Shown here: one piece after another, positions 49,289-58,349 of the stretch
How positions within the stretch are numbered: position 1 is the stretch's first letter
Layout: each line of letters starts with the position of its first letter
NCBI RefSeq assembly: GCF_014705615.1
Contig: NZ_JACXJA010000049.1
Coordinates: 1 to 64,000, forward strand
Length of the DNA stretch: 64,000 nt
Source: Paenibacillus oceani
Lineage (GTDB): Bacteria > Bacillota > Bacilli > Paenibacillales > NBRC-103111
Reading direction: 5' to 3'
Made by a program: the position numbers and the translations under genes
The notes under the pieces: model-generated
Seen by the model: only the letters and a program-made list of their open reading frames with translations
Database searches by the model: none
What the model was told of the DNA's origin: nothing

Positions 49289-50449
49289 ATGTTGCGTACA
49301 ACCAAATTGCTGCTGTTAGGCTCGGGAGAACTCGGGAAAGAAGTGATCATCGAAGCTCAGCGCCTGGGTGTGGAGACGGTCGCCGTAGACCGCTACGCGG
49401 ACGCGCCTGCCATGCAGGTCGCCCACCGCAGCTACGTGATCGATATGCTGGATGCGGAGCGGCTGCGGGCCGTGATCGAGCAGGAGAAGCCGGATCTGAT
49501 CGTACCGGAGATCGAGGCGCTGGCCACCTCCGAGCTGGTGAAGCTGGAAGCGGAAGGCTACCGCGTCATTCCGACCGCCCGCGCGGCGAAGCTGACGATG
49601 GACCGCGAAGGGATACGCCGGCTTGCCGCAGAGAAGCTGGGACTTCCGACCGCCGGCTACAAGTTCGCCGATACGTACGAACAGTTCGTGCAAGCCGTCA
49701 AGGAGACTGGCTACCCTTGCGTCATCAAACCGCTCATGAGCTCATCGGGCAAAGGGCAGAGCGTATGCCGGGAAGAGAGCGATATCGAGAAAAGCTGGAA
49801 TATCGCGATGGAAGGCGGCCGGGTGCAGAACGGACGGGTCATCATCGAAGAATTCATCCGATTCCAATCCGAGATTACGCTGCTGACGGTCCGTTCGGTA
49901 AGCGGGACAAGCTTCTGCGCGCCGATCGGGCACGTTCAGGAGAGCGGCGATTATATCGAGTCGTGGCAGCCCCACGAGATGACGGAACAGCAGATCGCGG
50001 AAGCGAAGCATATCGCGAAGACGATTACGGACGAGCTCGGCGGTTACGGCCTGTTCGGCGTCGAGCTGTTTCTGGCCGAGGATAAAGTGTACTTCAGCGA
50101 AGTTTCTCCACGGCCGCACGATACCGGGCTGGTGACGCTGGTCACGCAAAATTTATCCGAATTCGCCATCCACGTCCGCGCCATCCTCGGGTATCCGATT
50201 CCGGAGATCGTACTCGTTACGCCGGGCGCCAGCCGGCCGCTGAAGGCGGACCGCGAGCTGGAGCATTACCGGATCGGCGGCGCGGCCGAGGCGCTGGCCG
50301 TCTCGAACACGCAGCTGCGCATCTTCGGCAAGCCGGTTACGAAGGCAGGACGCCGTATGGCGGTAGCTTTATCGTCCGCTCCCACGGTTCAAGAAGCACG
50401 CGACCGCGCCAAGCAGGCGCTAGACAAGCTGTCCGTCGAGGAAGCATAG
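49289..50449 (+). CDS. purT: Formate-dependent phosphoribosylglycinamide formyltransferase 2
   Basis: The ATG at 49289 follows GAGGGAC. 386 residues, ATP-grasp enzyme. N-terminal [20 protein letters not shown] is the PurK/PurT-type nucleotide-binding start, [20 protein letters not shown] follows, [17 protein letters not shown] is the ATP-grasp lysine/glycine loop, and [20 protein letters not shown] then [20 protein letters not shown] hold the Mg-binding acids ([11 protein letters not shown]). It makes formyl-GAR from GAR, formate and ATP in purine synthesis without using 10-formyl-THF. Controlled by the leader at 49115-49240. A terminator-like hairpin follows. Confidence 0.95.
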   Translation: MLRTTKLLLLGSGELGKEVIIEAQRLGVETVAVDRYADAPAMQVAHRSYVIDMLDAERLRAVIEQEKPDLIVPEIEALATSELVKLEAEGYRVIPTARAAKLTMDREGIRRLAAEKLGLPTAGYKFADTYEQFVQAVKETGYPCVIKPLMSSSGKGQSVCREESDIEKSWNIAMEGGRVQNGRVIIEEFIRFQSEITLLTVRSVSGTSFCAPIGHVQESGDYIESWQPHEMTEQQIAEAKHIAKTITDELGGYGLFGVELFLAEDKVYFSEVSPRPHDTGLVTLVTQNLSEFAIHVRAILGYPIPEIVLVTPGASRPLKADRELEHYRIGGAAEALAVSNTQLRIFGKPVTKAGRRMAVALSSAPTVQEARDRAKQALDKLSVEEA

Positions 50450-50483
50450 GAGATTCAACCGATCCGGAACAGGAACAAGACAC

Positions 50484-50510
50484 GGGGCCGCCTCAGCAGC
50501 GGTCCTTTTG
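50484..50510 (+). terminator. Probable terminator of purT
   Basis: GGGGCCGC..GCGGTCC hairpin, then TTTTG. Confidence 0.6.
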
Positions 50511-50638
50511 TTCGATCTTGAAGCCCGTTCGCATGGCCTGACGAGTAAGCAGCATACATTTTCTCGCACTATGACATGTTATGCTATATTGGGCATACGC
50601 ACTGTACTGCGAACGATACAACCCAAAGGAGAATCGAT

Positions 50639-51046
50639 GTGACGAACACTCAAGGCACCCAAGAAAATCCTTGGAAACTAAAAACTCCGCCGCAAACGTC
50701 CGAATACGAAATGTACAAGGACGAGAAAGACGGCAAAGCCATCCTCGTATGCACAGTCGGGAAAACGGTACTGCACTATGACTACCGCTGCATCGAGGAC
50801 CTCCACGCGATGCTGAAGCAGCACGGAGACTGGATCGAGCTCGGAAGCGCCGACGAGCAGAAACCGGCCAAGGAAGGCACAGTCGAAGCGTGGGGACGTT
50901 CCCCGGATAACCCGATCGGCGGCTGGTACGGCCTGAAGAAAGGATTCCGCGGCCGGTTCGGAATGTATATCCCTCCGCTGATGGAGCAGCTCGGACTGGC
51001 CGAGGTCGAGCACCATCCGAGGAATAACCGGATGAGGGCGATCTGA
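50639..51046 (+). CDS. Conserved hypothetical protein (DUF6855-like)
   Basis: A GTG start at 50639 is preferred because AAGGAG is 7 nt upstream; the frame from 50576 has none. 135 soluble residues. The sequence is strikingly composed of conserved-looking blocks: NPWKLKTPPQTSEYEMYKDE, ALVCTVGKTVLHYDYRCIED-type text (ILVCTVGKTVLHYDYRC), DEQKPAKEGTVEAWGRSPDN then PIGGWYGLKKGFRGRFGMYI, and the end RNNRMRAI. I recall a domain of unknown function (DUF6855) with this text, but its role is not known. A single gene, followed by repeat locus D. Confidence 0.65.
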   Translation: MTNTQGTQENPWKLKTPPQTSEYEMYKDEKDGKAILVCTVGKTVLHYDYRCIEDLHAMLKQHGDWIELGSADEQKPAKEGTVEAWGRSPDNPIGGWYGLKKGFRGRFGMYIPPLMEQLGLAEVEHHPRNNRMRAI

Positions 51047-51082
51047 CGATCGGCATACGCCCATATGCCGCAACGGAACAAG

Positions 51083-51264
51083 TCCTGCTCAGAAGCAGGA
51101 ACATTGCTGGAAATGGACGGTAATCGAATGTATTCCTGCTGGAGCGCAGGAATCTTTTTCAGAATGAGCCAAAACGAACGTCAACTTGCTCCAATTCCTG
51201 CAGATACGCAGGAATAGTACTGGCAGGAGTAGCCGCTTCCCGGGATTTGGGTAATACTTTCCCA
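51083..51264. repeat. Four-palindrome intergenic element, locus D (ATTCCTGC core)
   Basis: Palindromes TCCTGCT..AGCAGGA (centre 51091.5), ATTCCTGC..GCAGGAAT (51142.5) and ATTCCTGC..GCAGGAAT (51204.5), spacing 51 and 62. The fourth expected centre (51256) carries a weak TGGG-N9-CCCA palindrome with another core. The middle spacer contains TTTGGCTCATTC in inverse orientation relative to locus E. Confidence 0.75.
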
Positions 51265-51295
51265 CAGTTGTACAGGCTCCCCATTTCCACTATAA

Positions 51296-51334
51296 CAAAG
51301 AAAGCAGCAGGCTCCGCGCCTCGCTGCTTCTTTG
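51296..51334. terminator. Terminator-like hairpin
   Basis: CAAAGAAAGCAGC with GCTGCTTCTTTG (one bulge). It could end the ArsR gene transcript on the minus strand or read-through from the left. Confidence 0.5.
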
Positions 51335-51469
51335 ACTTTGGACGTTTAGACCGGAGTCCGATCGCTCCGGCTAGACGTCTGTGCGGCCCGTTCCCGGCCC
51401 ACGGCTTCGTTCAAGAACGAGGCCGACCCGGGCACTGGCGCGACCTGCCATACATCCCCCGCGGGAACC

Positions 51470-51808
51470 TTACTTGTTCCCGTCTTGATCGTGTTCCTTC
51501 GCTTGCAGCTCGCGCAAATATTCGTCCAACCGGTCGTATCGTTCCTCCCATAGACGGCGGAACGACTCCAGCCAGCTATCCAGCTCGAGAAGCGGCTCCG
51601 GACGCAGCCTGTAAATCCGCCGATTGGCGACCGGATTCACCTCGACGAGCCCGGCATCGTGAAGAACCCGAAGATGTTTGGAAGCTTGCGGCTGGTTGAG
51701 TTCGAGCCTCTCGGTTATTTCCCCTACGGTAAGGGGGCCGTCGCGCAGAAGTTCGACGATGTCTAAGCGGTTGGGCTCGGCTAATGCACTGAATGTGGTC
51801 GTATCCAT
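51470..51808 (-). CDS. ArsR-family winged-helix regulator
   Basis: Start at 51808 (MDTTTFSALAEPNRLDIVEL); the frame extends to 51862 but the domain begins here. 112 residues. Winged helix at about 5-80: PLTVGEITERLELNQPQASK then HLRVLHDAGLVEVNPVANRR. There is no CxC metal motif, so it is of the metal-independent ArsR branch that usually sits next to an SRPBCC/AHSA1-type gene controlling stress or detoxification. No such partner is seen: the gene is alone between repeat locus D and a sialidase-like gene. Confidence 0.8.
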   Translation of the reverse strand: MDTTTFSALAEPNRLDIVELLRDGPLTVGEITERLELNQPQASKHLRVLHDAGLVEVNPVANRRIYRLRPEPLLELDSWLESFRRLWEERYDRLDEYLRELQAKEHDQDGNK

Positions 51809-51988
51809 GACCTGAACCCCACTCCATACAAATAATGGTGCTACGGATATCCGACGGCGCACGCGCTAGACCGGATTCGAGATCCGTGCCGCCCTCCGGC
51901 AATGAACCGGATAACAGCAAAACAGCTAATCTTATAACGTTATCATGATTAGCTCCTGTTCGTCCATCCTTTCAGCACGCCGGCCCGG

Positions 51989-53080
51989 TTACTTCCCGTA
52001 CAGCTCCGCCAGCTTATATTTCTTGACCTTCAGTCTGGCCAGGCAGATGCCGTCCTCCGGCTCACCCGCACAATAAGCCAGCAGCAGCGAATCCGCTGTA
52101 AAATGAATCGCCGTGTAACAGTACCCGCCCCGCGTCTGTTCTCCTTCTATCGTAAAGCGGTGCCCCCACGTCTTCCCGTCATCCGTGCTGATCGCGCCGA
52201 CCAGCGGGATGCGCCCCCAGGAATGCCTCTCCAGCGTCCGGGTCTCATAGTTCGGGACCGGATTCCAGACAGCGAACAGATCGCCGCTCTCCGGATTGCG
52301 CTTGACCGACAATGGTGAGGTCGGCGAAGTGAACCGCGACGGAACGGCGGGACTCCACGTCTCCCCCCCATCGAACGAAAACATCTCGTATTGGCGGCCG
52401 AGATCGGTGCGGGCGTAAGCCCATAAGGTGCCGTTGGACAGCTCGACGACTCCCGGCTCCTGAAGCCCGCTGCCGCAATGTGCCAGCGACAAGGAGCATC
52501 CGCTTTTCGCTTCGCGCCACGTCGCCCCGTCGTCGTCCGACAAGTAAAAGTAGGCCATGCCCCGCTGGTCGAACGATTTCCAGTCGGTCGTGCTGTCTGT
52601 TCTCATTTTATGCAGGGCAGCAGGTACTATGGTCCGACCACTAGATAAACGAACGACCCTGTCGTTATTCGTCACATAGTAGCCCAGGCCCGGGACGCAG
52701 CACACGGGTTCCCCCCAAGTCTCCCCCTCGTCGGATGAACGCCATAACCGGAGCCGCGTGTCATGCCAGCCGTACCGGATAATATAAAACAGCCCGACAT
52801 CACCGTTGCCCATCCTCAGCAAAGATACGCTCATCAGATTCAGCGCGTCATAATCGCCCGGCTGTGCCACAATCCGGTCATCTGACCACGTATCGCCGCC
52901 ATCGGACGAATAGCGGACCGCAATACACGCCGCCGCCTCGTCGCTGTGCGAATCTCCGATAAACCGGCTGTACGCGAACATCAGCCGTCCGTCCTTCAGC
53001 TCCAGAAATGCTCCCTCGCTGTTGCGGGGATTCCCCTTGGCCGGCCTCAAATCCAGCACGACAGTCCCTTTGTTGTCCAT
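51989..53080 (-). CDS. Sialidase-like (BNR-repeat) beta-propeller protein
   Basis: The ATG at 53080 follows GGGAGGGG by 7 nt. 363 residues without signal peptide. Several Asp-box repeats, S/T-x-D-x-G-x-T-W: RYSSDGGDTWSDDR, RSSDEGETWGEPV, LSDDDGATWREAK, SFDGGETWSPA and STDDGKTWGHRF, the mark of six-bladed sialidase-like propellers. SEGAFLELKDGRLMFAYSRF and EPGVVELSNGTLWAYARTDL match exo-sialidase-type proteins. Paenibacillus members without signal peptides are generally glycan-acting enzymes of unclear substrate, so true sialidase activity is not established. Confidence 0.8.
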   Translation of the reverse strand: MDNKGTVVLDLRPAKGNPRNSEGAFLELKDGRLMFAYSRFIGDSHSDEAAACIAVRYSSDGGDTWSDDRIVAQPGDYDALNLMSVSLLRMGNGDVGLFYIIRYGWHDTRLRLWRSSDEGETWGEPVCCVPGLGYYVTNNDRVVRLSSGRTIVPAALHKMRTDSTTDWKSFDQRGMAYFYLSDDDGATWREAKSGCSLSLAHCGSGLQEPGVVELSNGTLWAYARTDLGRQYEMFSFDGGETWSPAVPSRFTSPTSPLSVKRNPESGDLFAVWNPVPNYETRTLERHSWGRIPLVGAISTDDGKTWGHRFTIEGEQTRGGYCYTAIHFTADSLLLAYCAGEPEDGICLARLKVKKYKLAELYGK

Positions 53081-53477
53081 TCCATTGCCCCTCCCTTTAC
53101 CGAATCCGATGAAATGCACCCGGGCGGCTGATCGTACATTGCGGCTGTTGGATCAACAGATCGCAAGCCAAACCGGGCAGCGCTTTCATTTTAACCGCAC
53201 TTGATTTGGATCGTCAATCTATTTCCATCTTCAGGATGCCGCCCCGCCGCAGCCTCCCTCCTTCCCGCGTGCACGGTCCATTCCGCGAGCCGAGAAACTT
53301 CAGCAAGGTTGCCCTATTCCTGTTACCGTTAAACTGACCAGAGTTCGTGTCCCCAACTAGATCTGTTATGTAAAATATTTGTAGAACAATTGAAAATCAA
53401 TGAAAATGGTGATAAAATCCGATTACAGTTACCTGACTGAGGTAAGGCAACTACTAATTCGCCGAGGGGTCATGCAG
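53081..53477. other. Gene-free promoter region before the TetR/MATE operon
   Basis: About 400 bases with no coding frame I can support. TAAAAT at 53372-53377 is a possible -10 and TTGTAGAACAA at 53380-53390 is a weak palindrome that could be a regulator site. Nothing else is seen. Confidence 0.3.
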
Positions 53478-54047
53478 GTGAGCCGAAGAGACGAGATCAA
53501 AAAAGTTGCGGTCCGCCATCTTCTGCAGTTCGGTTACGAGGGGACGAAGCTGGCGGATATCGCCCAGGGAGCCGGCATTAAGAAGCAGTCGATGTACGCT
53601 CATTTTGAGAATAAAAGAGACCTGGTCGTTGAAATCCACGAGGAGGCGACCAAACAGGAGATCGCCTTTCTCACTGCGTTTTTCGACAAACACCGGGGAA
53701 AGCCCCTGCCGAAGACGATGCAGACATTCGCTGCCGAGATGAAGGAGCGTTACGAGACGAACCCGAACGTGAAGCTCATGTTCCTGATGGCCTTTATGCC
53801 GCCCGAGCCGCTCCAGCAGCTGTTCATCACCTTGTACGACCTGTACTCGCATCATCTGCTGCATCTGCTGGAGCTCGCCTTCCGCAGCGACCCTACGCTC
53901 CGTGCGGACGCCAAGGAAGCCGCATTGGCCGTCCATACGGTGCTCGAAGGATTGTCCGCGAAGCTTATATTCGGCAGTCCCGATTATTTTATCCAGGCGT
54001 CGGAAACGACCTTCTCCTTCTTGTGGAAAGGCATTCTTCATTCGTAA
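53478..54047 (+). CDS. TetR-family regulator
   Basis: A GTG start at 53478 is preferred (GAGGGG with 8-nt spacing); earlier codons lie in a long leader. 189 residues. The N-terminal helix-turn-helix reads KKVAVRHLLQFGYEGTKLAD then IAQGAGIKKQSMYAHFENKR, an intact TetR domain. The C-terminal ligand domain is helical and not assignable. It is followed after 15 nt by a MATE efflux gene, so it most likely represses that pump and responds to its substrate (inference). Confidence 0.85.
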   Translation: MSRRDEIKKVAVRHLLQFGYEGTKLADIAQGAGIKKQSMYAHFENKRDLVVEIHEEATKQEIAFLTAFFDKHRGKPLPKTMQTFAAEMKERYETNPNVKLMFLMAFMPPEPLQQLFITLYDLYSHHLLHLLELAFRSDPTLRADAKEAALAVHTVLEGLSAKLIFGSPDYFIQASETTFSFLWKGILHS

Positions 54048-54062
54048 TCGTTATCGAGGTGT

Positions 54063-55424
54063 ATGATGCATAATGAAAACCAAAAGCTGACGGCCCTGGA
54101 ATCCGATTCCGTGGGCAAAGTGTTCGTCCGTTATCTGATCCCTTCCATGATCGGGATGTTTATGATGTCGGTCAATGCGGTCATTGACGGCATATTCGTA
54201 GGAAATCGTTTCGGCGAAGTGGCGCTTGCGGGCGTTAATGTCGCGTTTCCGGTGTTCTCGATTTATTTTGCGGTCTCGCTGTGGATCGGCATCGGAGGAG
54301 CGGCTCTGTATTCGAGACATCTGGGCGCCAAGCAGGTGAAGCAAGCCCAGTCGGTCTTCACCCATTCGCTTGCGCTTATATTCAGCCTGACGCTGATCAT
54401 CGCCGGGATCGCTTATGTGTTCCGGCACAAACTGGCCGTTTTTCTCGGGGCCAACGACGATACGATGCCGTATGTGATGGAGTTTATGAACGTGCTGCTC
54501 GCGTTCGGCTTTATCGTAACTGTCCAGAATACGTTCAACATTTTCGTCCGCAACGACGGCAATCCGAACCTGGCGATGATCTCGCTGATCGTGACTTCGG
54601 TATGCAACGTGGTATTGAACTATCTGTTTCTGTTCGTACTCGATTTCAGCGTAGCGGGCTCAGCCTGGGCGCTGATCGGCGCTTCTGCGATCGGGACGCT
54701 CGTGCTGGTCACCCATTTTCTGCGCAAGGAATGCTCGCTGCGGTTCGTGAAGCTGCGCTTCTCCTGGGAGCTGCTGAGAAATACGTTCACAGTCGGCTTT
54801 CCGAGCTTCGTCGCGGAGCTGGGCATCGCCGTCTTCATGGCCGGATACAATATCGCCATGGTCCGCTGGGCCGGAACGCTCGGCGTGTCCGCCTTCTCCG
54901 TCCTGAACTATGTTCACAGCGTGATGCTTATGCTGTTCATCGGCATGGGGGCGGGCATCCAGCCGCTTATTAGCTACTACCGTGGAGCGAAGCAGCACGT
55001 CCGGGAACGCCAGACGATCCGGCTCGCCGTCAAGACCGCTTTCGGCATCGGCTCCGGCATCTTTCTGATCGGGCTCGTCGCGGCGGACGGGATCGTGTCG
55101 CTGTTCGGCTCGTTCGCCCCCGAAGTCCGGGAGATGGCCGCTACCGGCATCCGGCTGTTTTTTATCGGCTACTTGTTTATGGGCGTCAATTTCGTGATGA
55201 TGACCTACTTCCAGTCAACCGATCAGGTCAAAATGGCGACCTGGATTACCGTGGCCCGGGAAATGCTGTTGATGGTCGCCATCCTGTTCACGCTGCCGCA
55301 TCTGATCGGCACGACCGGCATCTGGCTGGCGATTCCGCTCTCCGAGCTGATCGTCGTTATTACGGTATACGCCTATATCCGCAGACGCGCGCGTATCGCT
55401 CCTGCAGCGAATTCGGCCGTGTAA
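54063..55424 (+). CDS. MATE-family multidrug efflux transporter
   Basis: 453 residues (ATG at 54063 or 54066; GAGGT lies just before). Twelve hydrophobic segments arranged as two six-helix halves; MSVNAVIDGIFVGNRFGEVA then LAGVNVAFPVFSIYFAVSLW is the typical first-half signature, and GMGAGIQPLISYYRGAKQHV starts the second. Na+- or H+-driven export of drugs or cations. Transcribed with the TetR gene and ended by a good hairpin, so a self-contained inducible pump module. Confidence 0.9.
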   Translation: MMHNENQKLTALESDSVGKVFVRYLIPSMIGMFMMSVNAVIDGIFVGNRFGEVALAGVNVAFPVFSIYFAVSLWIGIGGAALYSRHLGAKQVKQAQSVFTHSLALIFSLTLIIAGIAYVFRHKLAVFLGANDDTMPYVMEFMNVLLAFGFIVTVQNTFNIFVRNDGNPNLAMISLIVTSVCNVVLNYLFLFVLDFSVAGSAWALIGASAIGTLVLVTHFLRKECSLRFVKLRFSWELLRNTFTVGFPSFVAELGIAVFMAGYNIAMVRWAGTLGVSAFSVLNYVHSVMLMLFIGMGAGIQPLISYYRGAKQHVRERQTIRLAVKTAFGIGSGIFLIGLVAADGIVSLFGSFAPEVREMAATGIRLFFIGYLFMGVNFVMMTYFQSTDQVKMATWITVAREMLLMVAILFTLPHLIGTTGIWLAIPLSELIVVITVYAYIRRRARIAPAANSAV

Positions 55425-55471
55425 CGTTCCTGCGGCGGGAAATGTCCGGCTTCCGGACAGGTACACAACGC

Positions 55472-55504
55472 GGCGGCCCTGCTGGAAGGGACCGCCCGTT
55501 TTTG
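55472..55504 (+). terminator. Rho-independent terminator
   Basis: GGCGGCCCT with AGGG-A-CCGCC and then GTTTTTGG, after the MATE gene. The remaining gap to 55739 shows no gene. Confidence 0.75.
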
Positions 55505-55739
55505 GGTTGGCCTGCGGGGCGCCGGGCTACCGCGATACAGCTTGCCCCTCTAACGTCAGCCGACTGCCAGCCGAACGCCTCCTGCGCCGCGATACCGCCC
55601 GCTGGAAGACGCATGCGGGGCGCAGCGGCAGTCCGATGCCGTTTCCCCTCGACCTGGCAGGGCGTACTCTTCCCCCTCTTTTTCCCGCCTGTTACAATAA
55701 AGACAGAACCTTTCGCCGCCAACCGAGGAGGGATCGCTG

Positions 55740-57062
55740 ATGGCCCGAGAAAGCTTCGACAAGGAAGTCCAGTTTCTGCGTTTGCTCGCCTTGACGAGCG
55801 GTGCGTACAGCCGGCAGCAATTTGCCGAGCGACTTGGCATATCCGTACATACTTTCGATAAAACGATCAAGCGCCTCAAGGAAATTGTCGGCACCGTGCA
55901 CGGGCAATTGCCGGAGGAGCAAGGCAAGGAGCTCTCCGAAGCGGTCCGCTACAGCTACTATGACTGCGCCGATCCGATGCTGCTGTTCCTGTTCCGCGCC
56001 AAATCGCTGAAAGAGTCCGAAAGCGAGCGGATCTCGATGCTGCTCGCCGCCTTAAACAACCGGCCGTTCACCGCGATGGAACTGCTCGATCTGCTCTGCG
56101 GCCAGCTGCCTGCCAGCTCCGCTCTGCCGGATGAGAAGACCGTTCGCTCCGATCTGAAATATTTGGAGGAAGTCGGCGTCATCCGCAAGGAAGCGGGTCC
56201 GCGTCCGTACCGGTACCGGCTGGATAACGAATTTATTATGCAATTATCCGAGGAGGAGCTGTACGATCTGTACGACTTCGTCGATGTGATGACCCATACG
56301 CAGGTGCCGTCGGTTCAAGGCTATATGCTGCGGGACGGGCTGAAGAAGCATTTCCTACGCGGCGCCGCCGACAAGCCGGCCGTGGAGCCGTTTCTATACA
56401 AATACCATTATTATTCGAGAATATTGGACGAAGCTCACCTGTTCCCGCTGATTCAGGCGATCCGCAGCCGCCGCAAGGTACGCTTTCTGTATTTCTCCCC
56501 GAAAGCCGACAAGAGCTACGCCTCCAAAAATACGAATCCGCTGTTCGAGCGGGAATCCAGCGGCAGGCTGGAGACCGCGCTTCCGCTGAAGGTGGTATAC
56601 GATCATCAGTACGGACGCTGGTATATGCTCGCCTCCGGCCGGGAGGGCATCCGGAAATACCGGATGGAAGGCATGACTCAGATCGAAGAAGACGCGGCGG
56701 TTGCCGAGACGGAATTTGCCGATAAGCTCCGGGAGCTGGAGGAGCGCACGCGGTTCAGCTGGCTCATCGATACCGGCCGTCCGGTCAACGTGCGCGCCCG
56801 CTTCTATAACCCCGGACCCGGAGAGCCGAACTTCGTCAAGGAACGGGTGCTGCTGCAAGGGCAATGGGGGCGGATTACAGAGGAAACCGACGACCGCTTC
56901 GACTTCGAGATTACCGTGAACGGTACGATCGAGATCCGCCCGTGGCTGCGCAGCTTCGGCTCGAGCTGCGAAGTGCTGGAGCCCGCCGGGCTGCGCCGGG
57001 AAATGATCGAGGAATGGAAGGAGCTGCAAGCCCGTTATGAACCCGTTCGAGAAAATATTTAA
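55740..57062 (+). CDS. HTH-WYL transcriptional regulator
   Basis: 440 residues; GGAGG lies 8 nt before the ATG. Helix-turn-helix near 18-45 (SGAYSRQQFAERLGISVHTF) and a second winged-helix-like part around 115-155 (LDLLCGQLPASSALPDEKTV). WYL domain at about 255-330 with KVRFLYFSPKADKS.. and PLKVVYDHQYGRWYMLASGR, including the W-Y-x-like core. A C-terminal WCX-type domain follows (about 350-435). WYL regulators often respond to nucleotides or DNA damage. The gene overlaps the next one by 26 nt. Confidence 0.85.
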   Translation: MARESFDKEVQFLRLLALTSGAYSRQQFAERLGISVHTFDKTIKRLKEIVGTVHGQLPEEQGKELSEAVRYSYYDCADPMLLFLFRAKSLKESESERISMLLAALNNRPFTAMELLDLLCGQLPASSALPDEKTVRSDLKYLEEVGVIRKEAGPRPYRYRLDNEFIMQLSEEELYDLYDFVDVMTHTQVPSVQGYMLRDGLKKHFLRGAADKPAVEPFLYKYHYYSRILDEAHLFPLIQAIRSRRKVRFLYFSPKADKSYASKNTNPLFERESSGRLETALPLKVVYDHQYGRWYMLASGREGIRKYRMEGMTQIEEDAAVAETEFADKLRELEERTRFSWLIDTGRPVNVRARFYNPGPGEPNFVKERVLLQGQWGRITEETDDRFDFEITVNGTIEIRPWLRSFGSSCEVLEPAGLRREMIEEWKELQARYEPVRENI

Positions 57063-57891
57063 TTACCGCCTCTTGTCCCGGCTTGACGACTCGGGGACGT
57101 TCATGGTGACCTCGCACGAGCGGCAATGGCTGAAGACGATGCTCCGGCACCCTTCCGCCGCCGATGCGTTCTCCCCGGGCACGTTGGAGAAGCTGCGCTC
57201 CATCCTCGAGCGCGAGCCCTCCATCGAAACGGCCGTATATGTAACCGAGAAAGCGCGCAGCGCCGACAAGCAGCTGTATCATCCGATGCTTCGTCCGCTG
57301 CGCCGGTGCTTGCAGCGTTCATTGGGGGTGCACCTAACGTACTCGACCAAGGGAGGACAGATCGTATCCCGCCAGACGGGGATGCCGTTCAAGCTGGAAT
57401 ATTCCATGATCAAAAAAGAGTGGTACCTGCTCTGGTACCATCTGAGGCACCGCGCCTTGATGAGCACCCGGCTGCAAAAAATCGTCTCGGTCTCGGATAT
57501 CGCCATCTCGCCGGACGAGGCCGAGAGGATTCGCGGACAGATCGCCCGGATGCTCGACTCCCGCAAGACGGATGCCCTCATCGAAGTCGTACCCGCGTAC
57601 AACCGCGAGCTGTCCCGCATCCTGTACGCCTTCTCCTGCTTCGAGAAGGATGTCGAATACGATCCGGCGGCCGGCCTCTACCGGATTCGGGTCTGTTTTC
57701 TCGGCGACGAGAGCGAATATTTGCTCTCCAAGCTCCGTTTCCTCGGCAAGCGTGTCCGGGTCGTGCAGGGGGTTTACTTGCAGAAGCGGATGCACGAATC
57801 CGCGACCAAGGCCCTGGCCCGATACGGCATCGTCCCGGACGCGGAGGGACGGGAGGAAGCTGCGGCTGCCTCGGAAGCGCCGGAGGGGTAA
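57037..57891 (+). CDS. WYL-domain protein without helix-turn-helix
   Basis: 284 residues, start inside the previous gene (26-nt overlap), so translationally coupled. A WYL domain at about 95-160: LQRSLGVHLTYSTKGGQIVS then FKLEYSMIKKEWYLLWYHLR with the W-Y-L core. The C-terminal half is alpha/beta and may be a WCX-type partner. There is no DNA-binding domain, unlike its neighbour, so it probably acts as a partner or ligand-binding subunit of the first regulator (inference). The long tail (EEAAAASEAPEG) is low complexity. Downstream are repeats only. Confidence 0.8.
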   Translation: MNPFEKIFNYRLLSRLDDSGTFMVTSHERQWLKTMLRHPSAADAFSPGTLEKLRSILEREPSIETAVYVTEKARSADKQLYHPMLRPLRRCLQRSLGVHLTYSTKGGQIVSRQTGMPFKLEYSMIKKEWYLLWYHLRHRALMSTRLQKIVSVSDIAISPDEAERIRGQIARMLDSRKTDALIEVVPAYNRELSRILYAFSCFEKDVEYDPAAGLYRIRVCFLGDESEYLLSKLRFLGKRVRVVQGVYLQKRMHESATKALARYGIVPDAEGREEAAAASEAPEG

Positions 57892-58103
57892 ACCCTCTGG
57901 CCCTCTGGCGGGGCCGATGAGGCCAGCTCAGCGGCTGGCGTGGCGGACGCAGAGGGGAGCTACGGCGGTATGTAGCAGCGACTGGCGGGAGGGAGGCGTT
58001 CCTTTAACTGGAAGCCACCCAATGGTTATCGAAATTCGGCGCGATGCACCAAAATGGCGTGAGGTGCGGCGGCGGTGCTCCTTCAGCCAGAGGTCACCCA
58101 TGC

Positions 58104-58293
58104 TACCGGAAGAATGACTTCCGTTATTCTCGCTCCACGCTCGTCAAATCGGTGTTAGCGGAACTTTCATTTCCGTTATTTCCGCCGATTTGGCTCATTC
58201 GGCCTTACGAGCAAGCAATAGCGGAACCAAAACTTCCGCTATTGCTCTCCCAGACGGCTTCCTCCCCAAATAACGGAAGTCGTTCTTCCGCTA
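58104..58293. repeat. Four-palindrome intergenic element, locus E (TAGCGGAA core)
   Basis: TAGCGGAA-N7-TTCCGCTA palindromes with centres at 58115, 58167, 58230 and 58282, spacing exactly 52, 63 and 52. Second, third and fourth copies are nearly complete; the first begins TACCGGAA. The same family as locus B. Confidence 0.9.
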
Positions 58294-58349
58294 AGTCCAT
58301 ACAGTCGACCGATAGCAGCCAGGCAGCGAATCACACTGCGCCGGGCGAG

